Shown here in pieces: positions 1-4,506 of a stretch of 5,153 nucleotides of DNA. Both the position numbers and the translations under genes were made by a program. The DNA lies in NCBI GenBank assembly GCA_003551805.1, contig PUNR01000032.1:1-5153 (forward strand), given 5' to 3'. This stretch comes from Loktanella sp. (GTDB lineage: Bacteria; Pseudomonadota; Alphaproteobacteria; Rhodobacterales; Rhodobacteraceae). The notes beneath the pieces are model-generated. The model saw only the letters and a list, made by a program, of their open reading frames with translations. It made no database searches and had not been told where the DNA came from. The stretch's first letter is position 1; every line of letters begins with the position of its first letter.

Positions 1-665
1 GCGGCCTGCATCTGGGCGGCAAGCGCCTCCTGAATGCCCTTGGTGCGGCCTTGCAGGAAATTTTCGGCCTCTTTCACCGACAGCGCGTAATCCGCCTTGC
101 TGATCATCCCGCAACAGGGACCGGAACAGCGTTTGATCTGATACTGCAGACAAGGCCGCGTGCGGGTTTCAAAATCACTGTCGGTGCAGTTGCGCAGCAG
201 GAACACCCGCTGCAATTGCGACAGCGTGCGATTGACCGCACCGGCACCGGCGAAGGGGCCGTAATAATTCCCCTTTTGGCTTTTCGCACCGCGATGTTTG
301 CGGATCATCGGAAAGTCGTGATCGCCGGTCACAAGGATATTGGGAAAAGATTTATCATCGCGCAGCAGCACATTGTAACGCGGCTTCAGCTGCTTGATCA
401 GGTTCTGTTCCAGCAACAGCGCTTCGGTCTCTGTCCGCGTGGTCAGAAACATCATCGATGCCGTTTCCGAAATCATCCGCGCGATGCGCGGCGAATGCGG
501 GCCGGGGCGTGAATAATTGCTGACCCGCGCCTTGAGGTTGCGCGCCTTGCCCACATAAAGCACGCGGCTATCCGCATCCAGCATCCGGTACACCCCGGGA
601 GAGCTGTCAAGGCTACGCAAATAGCCATGGATCACGTCATATCCGGTGGGGGCGATGTCAGTCAT
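1..665 (-). CDS. uvrC: UvrABC excinuclease subunit C, N-terminal part (partial)
   Basis: UvrC makes both incisions around bulky DNA lesions after UvrA/UvrB damage recognition, in the cytoplasm. The 221 visible codons begin with the GIY-YIG nuclease domain: G24-V25-Y26, Y37-V38-G39, then K40, R47, Y51 and a glutamate in the ALLLE motif (E86, probable metal ligand) followed by N98. A four-cysteine set C160, C172, C180, C184 has the spacing 12-8-4 that in UvrC proteins carries an iron-sulfur cluster; an extra C185 follows directly. The UVR (UvrB-interacting) region starts near residue 192. The family is usually about 600-630 residues, so about two thirds, including the RNase H-like second nuclease and the HhH domain, lies beyond the left edge. 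The ATG at 663-665 is the first start after an in-frame TAG; the Shine-Dalgarno is weak. The gene is separated from the upstream reductase by 285 bases, so it probably has its own promoter. No SOS box of the alphaproteobacterial GTTC-N7-GTTC type was found upstream. Confidence 0.97.
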   Translation of the reverse strand, partial: MTDIAPTGYDVIHGYLRSLDSSPGVYRMLDADSRVLYVGKARNLKARVSNYSRPGPHSPRIARMISETASMMFLTTRTETEALLLEQNLIKQLKPRYNVLLRDDKSFPNILVTGDHDFPMIRKHRGAKSQKGNYYGPFAGAGAVNRTLSQLQRVFLLRNCTDSDFETRTRPCLQYQIKRCSGPCCGMISKADYALSVKEAENFLQGRTKGIQEALAAQMQA

Positions 666-691
666 GCGGTGCGGTCTTTGATTCTAGGGCT

Positions 692-710
692 GCTGCAATG
701 GTAACGCAGC
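692..710. repeat. Small inverted repeat in the probable uvrC leader
   Basis: GCTGC (692-696) and GCAGC (706-710) form a perfect 5-base inverted repeat with a 9-base loop, ending 26 bases upstream of the uvrC start codon. It could fold in the uvrC 5' leader. There is no T-tract, so it does not look like a terminator, and an arm of this length can arise by chance. Confidence 0.3.
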
Positions 711-727
711 GGGGACAAGAGGAAAGG

Positions 728-761
728 CATCCACCGTTTGTGTGGATAAGTCAGTGGATGA
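728..761. promoter_or_regulatory. DnaA-box cluster with one perfect box
   Basis: The minus strand of 741-749 reads TTATCCACA, an exact match to the DnaA-box consensus. Four bases away, 753-761 reads TCATCCACT on the same strand (7 of 9 matches). On the plus strand, 728-736 reads GCATCCACC (6 of 9). The first weak box and the perfect box form a perfect inverted repeat, ATCCAC (729-734) and GTGGAT (742-747), with a 7-base loop. DnaA binds such boxes at origins and at some promoters; the dense spacing suggests cooperative binding, which is inference. Confidence 0.5.
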
Positions 762-769
762 ACTGCGGG

Positions 770-782
770 TATCAGGATTTTA
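770..782 (+). promoter_or_regulatory. Candidate IHF binding site
   Basis: TATCAGGATTTTA matches the IHF consensus WATCARNNNNTTR at every defined position. It lies between the DnaA-box cluster and the AT-rich stretch, where a DNA bend would bring the two together. The consensus is short and degenerate, so this is a supporting signal rather than proof. Confidence 0.35.
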
Positions 783-814
783 TCCTTGTTTCAGGCCCAC
801 TTCGTCGCTTTGCC

Positions 815-890
815 TAAAAATTAAGCGGTTTGCTAGCTCTTTGTTTTTCAACGATATTTTAATTAAGGTTATCTTAACGCGTTGAAAAAC
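815..890. other. AT-rich stretch (possible DNA unwinding element or UP-type promoter region)
   Basis: By hand count 54 of these 76 bases are A or T (71%), and 30 of the 37 bases at 841-877 are (81%), in contrast to the GC-rich genes on both sides. It includes TTAATTAA (859-866) and runs of T and A. It contains the CtrA-type site and inverted repeat. Either easy strand opening at an origin or promoter function would fit. Confidence 0.45.
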
Positions 891-891
891 A
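842..891. repeat. Perfect 12-base inverted repeat with 26-base spacer
   Basis: TGTTTTTCAACG (842-853) is the exact reverse complement of CGTTGAAAAACA (880-891). The arms bracket the CtrA-type site, and a nested 5-base inverted repeat TTAAG/CTTAA lies at 863-877. The arms are AT-rich and no T-tract follows on either strand, so it does not look like a standard intrinsic terminator for the reductase operon. It could be a paired protein-binding site or an extruding hairpin. Confidence 0.6.
863..878 (+). promoter_or_regulatory. CtrA-type binding site TTAA-N7-TTAAC
   Basis: TTAAGGTTATCTTAAC fits the full CtrA consensus TTAA-N7-TTAAC exactly, with N7 being GGTTATC. CtrA is the cell-cycle response regulator of alphaproteobacteria: in Caulobacter it silences the replication origin and controls many promoters, and in Rhodobacterales it controls motility and gene-transfer-agent genes. 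The site lies 198 bases upstream of the uvrC start codon, inside the AT-rich stretch and between the arms of the 12-base inverted repeat. Confidence 0.5.
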
Positions 892-950
892 GGGGCTTTA
901 TGACAGTTCCGTGAATACAGGCAGGCGCGGTGCGTAACTTTTGCGGCTGG

Positions 951-1727
951 CTATTCCACGCCCAGCACATCGGGGGTTTCCCAAGCCAGATGTTGCCCGC
1001 CATCCACGGCAAGCATTTGCCCTGTCACGGCAGGCGCATCAAGGAAATATCCCAGCGCCGCGCAGATATCGGAAGGGTTCGCACCGCGCTGCAAAACCGT
1101 CGCCGCGCGCTGGCGGGCGAAATGATCTGACGACTGCCGCGCGCCCTGCAACGTCGGGCCGGGGCCGATCGCGTTGACACGAATATCGGGCGCCAGCGCC
1201 TGCGCCGTGGTGCGGGTCATCGCCCACAGACCCATCTTGGCAATCGTGTAAGTCATGAATTCCGGCGTCAGTTTATGCACACGCTGGTCGATCATGTTCA
1301 CGATCAGCGCCTGCGCGACCGGTTCCCCCATCGCATCGGTCCCTGCTTTGGGCGCTTGCAACGCAAAGGCCTGCGTCAGCAGAAACGGCGCCCGCAGGTT
1401 AGACCCGATATGGCGGTCCCAACTGGCCTTGGTCGCCGACTGGACCGTGTCATGTTCAAAGATTGACGCGTTGTTGACCAAACAGGTCAGTGGCCCACCC
1501 AGCGCGGCTGTCGCGCGGCCGACAAGGGCGGTCGTGGCATCCTCATCCAGCAGATCAGCCTGCAATGCGACCGCCTGCCGCCCCATAGCGCGCAATTGCG
1601 CCACGGTGTCCTGCGCACCGGCCAGTGATCCGGCGTAATGTACTGCAACGTCATAGCCGCGCTGCCCCAGATACAGCGCCATCGCCTGCCCCAGCCGCGC
1701 ACCCGCACCTGTCACCAGCGCCTTCAT
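951..1727 (-). CDS. Short-chain dehydrogenase/reductase, pteridine reductase/FolM-like
   Basis: This 258-residue cytoplasmic SDR has a Rossmann nucleotide site with the pattern TGAGARLG (residues 6-13). The Arg in place of the second glycine is typical of NADPH-dependent pteridine reductases (PTR1) and FolM. Other SDR landmarks are D58, NNAS (85-88), N110, Y160 and K164, and VDGG (241-244) near the C-terminus. The usual catalytic serine is replaced by D147 in NMID, with spacings D-13-Y-4-K identical to D181/Y194/K198 of Leishmania PTR1. By family knowledge this suggests reduction of a dihydropterin or dihydrofolate; the substrate is inferred, and a general SDR of unknown substrate is the fallback. 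The length is normal. The start codon overlaps the stop of the upstream 55-codon gene (ATGA), and AAAAGGG about 7 bases upstream of the ATG, inside that gene, serves as ribosome binding site. It is the last gene of the cluster; 285 bases follow before uvrC. Confidence 0.9.
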   Translation of the reverse strand: MKALVTGAGARLGQAMALYLGQRGYDVAVHYAGSLAGAQDTVAQLRAMGRQAVALQADLLDEDATTALVGRATAALGGPLTCLVNNASIFEHDTVQSATKASWDRHIGSNLRAPFLLTQAFALQAPKAGTDAMGEPVAQALIVNMIDQRVHKLTPEFMTYTIAKMGLWAMTRTTAQALAPDIRVNAIGPGPTLQGARQSSDHFARQRAATVLQRGANPSDICAALGYFLDAPAVTGQMLAVDGGQHLAWETPDVLGVE

Positions 1728-1891
1728 GGGCGGCCCTTTTCACAAGCGCAGGGGCCTTTGCCGATCCGGAACCTTTGGCATTTCGGGCATTTGGCATTGG
1801 CAAGCGTGCTTTGCCCCGGAAACCGCCATTTGCCGAAAATGCCCAGCACGATCATGAAGGCCAGAAACAGAAAGATGGATTTGACGATCAT
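1724..1891 (-). CDS. Small membrane-anchored Cys4 (zinc-ribbon-like) protein, function unknown
   Basis: This 55-codon frame starts with ATG at 1889-1891 and ends with TGA at 1724-1726. Residues 2-19 form one strongly hydrophobic segment (KSIFLFLAFMIVLGIF core), likely a membrane anchor or uncleaved signal. A basic stretch follows (KWRF, 21-24), then four cysteines: CPKC (35-38) and CAC (48-50), surrounded by Lys and Arg. The CxxC-X9-CxC pattern suggests metal binding, probably zinc. Its start overlaps the stop of the S49 peptidase gene (ATGA) and its stop overlaps the start of the reductase gene (ATGA), which strongly supports real translation by coupling; it has no clear Shine-Dalgarno of its own. 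I do not recognise a named family. Its place directly behind a peptidase lacking a membrane segment allows, but does not prove, a role as its partner or anchor. Confidence 0.82.
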   Translation of the reverse strand: MIVKSIFLFLAFMIVLGIFGKWRFPGQSTLANAKCPKCQRFRIGKGPCACEKGRP

Positions 1892-2679
1892 AGGCCAAAC
1901 CGCGCGAAAGCGGCGCGTTCTTCGATCCCGGCCACCGCATCATCAACAATCTGCGCACCAAAGCGCGACAGGATCGACCTTTTCTGCCCATAGCGGCGGA
2001 ACCGGACCTTGTCACCGAAACGCGCTTTCATCACCGGCACCATATGCCCGATGGCGTCAACCAACCCGACCTCAATGCCTTTCTGGCCGATATACACCTC
2101 GCCTGTGAACAGGTCGGGGTCGTCGGTCAGTTTGGGCCCGCGACGGGATTTGACGTAAGATATGAAAGTCGCGTGCAGGTCTTCCAGCCAGCCTTTCAGC
2201 TTGGCGACATCTTCGGGCTTTTCGGGTTTGAACGGGTCCATCAGGCTTTTGGATTTGCCTGCGGTGTGGACACGTCGTTCGATCCCGACCTTGTCAATCG
2301 CCTGATGCGCGCCGAAACCGGCGCTGATAACCCCGATTGAACCGGTCAGCGAACAGGAATCGATAAAGATTTCATCCGCAGCACAGGCCAGCCAATAACC
2401 GCCCGATGCCGCGACATCCTCGACAAAGGCAAAGACCGGCACTTTCTTTTCATCCGCCAACCGCCGGATGTGTGAAGCGATCAGGGATGATTGCACGGGC
2501 GACCCGCCCGGACAGTTGATTTCCAGCGCAACAGCGGCGGGCTTGCCCTTGCTGAAGGCTTTTTCGATAACAGGCCCAAGGCCGGGGCTGTCAAGGCCGC
2601 GCCCTGAATTGGCAATCGCGCCTTGCAGGCGGATCACGGCGACAAACGGGGGCGATTTCACGAATGGGATATATTTCAT
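1888..2679 (-). CDS. sppA: S49 family serine peptidase (SppA/SohB-like, short form)
   Basis: S49 peptidases use a Ser-Lys dyad; SppA degrades signal-peptide remnants in the membrane. Numbering from the ATG at 2677-2679 (263 residues), the nucleophile is S92 in DVAASGGYWLA and the general base is K144 in GKSKSLMDP, 52 residues apart as in Bacillus SppA (S147/K199). ALEINCPGG (51-59) and LTGSIGVI (111-118) are further family signatures. This is the short, single-domain form; E. coli SppA is a tandem duplication. No signal peptide or membrane segment is visible at the N-terminus, so it may act in the cytosol or at the membrane face, unlike typical SppA. An in-frame GTG at 2683-2685 follows directly after a TAG but has no Shine-Dalgarno, whereas AGGTGG (2682-2687) precedes the ATG, so I prefer the ATG. 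The gene begins 37 bases after the permease gene and its stop overlaps the next start. SohB-like is an equally fair name. Confidence 0.93.
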   Translation of the reverse strand: MKYIPFVKSPPFVAVIRLQGAIANSGRGLDSPGLGPVIEKAFSKGKPAAVALEINCPGGSPVQSSLIASHIRRLADEKKVPVFAFVEDVAASGGYWLACAADEIFIDSCSLTGSIGVISAGFGAHQAIDKVGIERRVHTAGKSKSLMDPFKPEKPEDVAKLKGWLEDLHATFISYVKSRRGPKLTDDPDLFTGEVYIGQKGIEVGLVDAIGHMVPVMKARFGDKVRFRRYGQKRSILSRFGAQIVDDAVAGIEERAAFARFGL

Positions 2680-2681
2680 AA

Positions 2682-2687
2682 CCACCT
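2682..2687 (-). promoter_or_regulatory. Ribosome binding site deciding the peptidase start
   Basis: On the minus strand AGGTGG ends two bases before the ATG at 2677-2679; the AGG core is five bases away. It overlaps the alternative GTG start at 2683-2685, which therefore has no usable site of its own. Confidence 0.5.
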
Positions 2688-2716
2688 ACTTAAACCGTTA
2701 AAGCCGCCCCGCAAGG

Positions 2717-3478
2717 TTATTGCCGGATGCGCCAGCCCGTGCGGAAAATCCAGCCGATAAAGCCAAGGCAAAGTGCCGTGAACAAAGCGATGGCCAACAG
2801 CGACACCCCGATACTGACATCCGCCGTCCCGAAAAACGACCAGCGAAAGCCGGAGATAAGATAGACGACCGGATTGAACAAGGTGATCGTCTGCCAGACA
2901 GGCGGCAGCATGGTGATCGAATAGAACGACCCGCCAAGAAACACCAAAGGCGTAATCACCAGCAGCGGGATCAGTTGCAATTGTTCAAAATTGCCCGCCC
3001 AGATGCCGATGATGAACCCCAGTAGCGAAAAACTGATACAGGTCAGCACCAACAAGGCGATCATCGCAAACGGATGCGCGATCTGGATGTCGATAAAGAA
3101 AAACGCCGTCAGCAGAATAATCAGCCCGATGAACAAGGCCTTGGTTGCCGCAGCGCCCACATAGCCCGCCACAATCTCCAGAAAGCTGACGGGTGCGGAC
3201 AGCAATTCATAAATGGTGCCGGTGAATTTCGGGAAATAGATCCCGAAACTCGCGTTCGTGGTCGCCTGCGTCATCACCGACAGCATAATCAGCCCCGGCA
3301 CGATGAACGCGCCGTAACCCACCCCTTCGACCTGATCAATCCGGCTGCCGATGGCGGCACCGAAGACCACAAAATAAAGCGATGTGGACAGCACCGGCGA
3401 CACAAGAGATTGCATGATCGTGCGCCGGAACCGGGCCATTTCATGCATGTAGATCGTTTTGACTGCGTTCAGGTTCAT
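2717..3478 (-). CDS. yadH: ABC-2 type transporter permease (YadH-like)
   Basis: This 253-residue inner-membrane protein is the permease half of an ABC exporter. About six hydrophobic segments are visible, near residues 24-44, 57-78, 103-128, 137-160, 168-188 and 222-246. The ABC-2 signature is present late in the chain as FNPVVYLISGFRWSFFG (201-217). Length and sequence features such as FIVPGLIML, ELLSAPVS and FLGGSFYS resemble E. coli YadH (256 residues). The family exports lipids, polysaccharides or drugs; the substrate cannot be read from the sequence. The ATG at 3476-3478 overlaps the stop of the ATPase gene (ATGA), with GAAGGA about six bases upstream as ribosome binding site. Two such subunits are expected to pair with two copies of the ATPase encoded just upstream. 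Confidence 0.94.
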   Translation of the reverse strand: MNLNAVKTIYMHEMARFRRTIMQSLVSPVLSTSLYFVVFGAAIGSRIDQVEGVGYGAFIVPGLIMLSVMTQATTNASFGIYFPKFTGTIYELLSAPVSFLEIVAGYVGAAATKALFIGLIILLTAFFFIDIQIAHPFAMIALLVLTCISFSLLGFIIGIWAGNFEQLQLIPLLVITPLVFLGGSFYSITMLPPVWQTITLFNPVVYLISGFRWSFFGTADVSIGVSLLAIALFTALCLGFIGWIFRTGWRIRQ

Positions 3479-4401
3479 TGGTCTTCCTTCACCAATCCGA
3501 CAAAGATGTCTTCAAGGCTGCTTTGTTGGGTTTGCAGGTCTTTCATCTGCAAACCGGCGTTTTGCAAATCGTTCAGCAAGGTCGTGATGCCGGTGCGCGG
3601 CCCCTTGGTGTCATAGGTATAGGTCAGGCTGCGGCCATCCGGCGCGCGGTGCAATTCGTACTGCGCCAAGGCGGCGGGAATGTCTGGCGTGGCCACCGAC
3701 AGATCAATGCGCAGTTGTTTCTGGCCCATCTGTGCCATCAGTTCGGCCTTGTTCTGGATCAGCAGAATTTCACCATTGGCAATGATACCGACACGGTCGG
3801 CAATCGCCTCGGCCTCTTCGATGTAATGGGTGGTCAGGATGATCGTGACGCCCGATGCCTTCAGCTTGGCTACGACATCCCACATATCCTTGCGCAATTC
3901 GACATCAACGCCCGCGCTGGGTTCATCAAGGAAAAGCACGCGCGGTTCATGCGCCAGCGCCTTGGCGATTAGCACGCGGCGTTTCATACCGCCCGATAGC
4001 GTAATGACCTTGTTGTCGCGTTTGTCAGCGAGCGACAATTGCGCCAGAATTTCCTCGATCTTGGCGTCATCGCGCGGTTTGCCGAACAAGCCACGCGAGA
4101 AACGCACGGTGCTGAACACTGTCTCGAACGGTTCCAGACTGATTTCCTGCGGCACCAGCCCGATCATCGACCGCGTGGCGCGGAAATCTGTCTGCGTGTC
4201 GAAACCACCCACCGTGATCGTGCCTGATGTCGGCGTGATAATCCCACAGATCGTGGAAATCAGCGTAGTCTTGCCCGCGCCATTGGGACCAAGCAAGGCA
4301 AGGATCTCGCCCTCTTCAATCTCCAGATTGACGGATTTGAGCGCCTCAAACCCGCCGTCATAGGCTTTGCGCAGGTTCTTGACGGATACGATTGCAGTCA
4401 T
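3475..4401 (-). CDS. yadG: ABC transporter ATP-binding protein (YadG-like)
   Basis: This 308-residue cytoplasmic ATPase powers the adjacent permease. All nucleotide-binding motifs are intact: Walker A GPNGAGKTT (38-46), Q-loop Q85, ABC signature LSGGM (135-139), Walker B VLFLDEP (155-161) with catalytic E160, D-loop SAGVD (162-166) and switch H192. A C-terminal extension of about 80 residues follows the ATPase core, ending in SLEDIFVGLVKED, as in drug/lipid-exporter ATPases; the total length equals that of E. coli YadG. It is the first gene of the five-gene cluster. The ATG at 4399-4401 has AAAGG about seven bases upstream. The substrate is unknown. A probable terminator between it and the upstream GAPDH-like gene indicates that transcription of the cluster starts in the 105-base gap, though no convincing promoter was recognised there. 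Confidence 0.95.
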   Translation of the reverse strand: MTAIVSVKNLRKAYDGGFEALKSVNLEIEEGEILALLGPNGAGKTTLISTICGIITPTSGTITVGGFDTQTDFRATRSMIGLVPQEISLEPFETVFSTVRFSRGLFGKPRDDAKIEEILAQLSLADKRDNKVITLSGGMKRRVLIAKALAHEPRVLFLDEPSAGVDVELRKDMWDVVAKLKASGVTIILTTHYIEEAEAIADRVGIIANGEILLIQNKAELMAQMGQKQLRIDLSVATPDIPAALAQYELHRAPDGRSLTYTYDTKGPRTGITTLLNDLQNAGLQMKDLQTQQSSLEDIFVGLVKEDQ

Positions 4402-4453
4402 CGGGGGGCCTTTGTATTGGATGGCTGATACCTAGGCCCGCCTTGACCAAAGT

Positions 4454-4498
4454 AAAAGGCCCCGCCTTGGTGCGCTGGTCCACAAGGCCAAGGGCGGG
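4454..4498 (-). terminator. Probable intrinsic terminator of the GAPDH-like gene
   Basis: On the minus strand the arm CCCGCCCTTGG (4498-4488) pairs with CCAAGGCGGG (4470-4461) as a 10-base-pair GC-rich stem with one bulged C and a 17-base loop, followed by GCC and TTTT (4457-4454). It starts 9 bases after the GAPDH stop codon. The T-tract is short and the loop long, so strength is uncertain. A near copy of the right arm lies just downstream (minus CAAGGCGGGCCT, 4445-4434) and could compete for pairing. Confidence 0.55.
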
Positions 4499-4506
4499 TT
4501 TGCACA

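Larger units (their letters stand above)
666..950. other. 285-base non-coding region with origin-like signals (candidate oriC or cell-cycle-controlled regulatory region)
   Basis: This gap lies between the 3' end of the reductase gene and the 5' end of uvrC, and no credible reading frame was found in it. From left to right it holds a small GCTGC/GCAGC hairpin (692-710), a cluster of DnaA-box-like sequences (728-761) with one perfect box, an IHF-consensus match (770-782), a 76-base stretch with 71% A+T by hand count (815-890), a perfect CtrA-type site (863-878) and a perfect 12-base inverted repeat (842-891). One GANTC site (GATTC, 680-684), the target of the alphaproteobacterial CcrM methylase, lies close to uvrC. 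DnaA boxes, an IHF site, CtrA sites and an AT-rich stretch are all parts of the known Caulobacter origin. The classical alphaproteobacterial origin lies near hemE, which is not seen here, so the alternative is a regulatory region for uvrC. The function is inferred, not shown. Confidence 0.45.

Noticed and set aside
51..512. Plus-strand open frame of about 153 codons opposite uvrC
   Set aside because: It is a shadow of the uvrC coding sequence, whose GIY-YIG and cysteine motifs are unmistakable on the minus strand.
842..891. Intrinsic terminator for the reductase operon
   Set aside because: The inverted repeat is perfect but AT-rich, has a 26-base loop, and no T-tract follows on the minus strand.
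666..950. LexA/SOS box for uvrC
   Set aside because: Isolated GTTC words exist on both strands, but none is followed by a second GTTC seven bases later.
1740..2015. 91-codon minus-strand frame overlapping the peptidase and small-protein genes
   Set aside because: It is in a different frame from the 55-codon gene, has no ATGA junctions with its neighbours, and its Arg-rich product shows no domain.
2683..2685. GTG as start of the S49 peptidase gene
   Set aside because: It follows an in-frame TAG directly and has no Shine-Dalgarno; the ATG six bases downstream has AGGTGG in front of it.
2690..2701. Pair of TTAA sequences before the peptidase gene as a CtrA site
   Set aside because: The spacing is four bases instead of seven, so the CtrA consensus is not met.
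3074..4363. Several long plus-strand open frames opposite the ABC transporter genes
   Set aside because: Their products show no recognisable domains, whereas the opposite strand has complete ABC ATPase motifs and a full ABC-2 permease; they are antisense shadows of GC-biased codons.
4402..4460. Possible promoter for the exporter operon (minus strand TTTACT, 16 bases, TAGGTA)
   Set aside because: The -35 like hexamer is fair but the -10 like hexamer matches TATAAT at only two positions; too weak to call.
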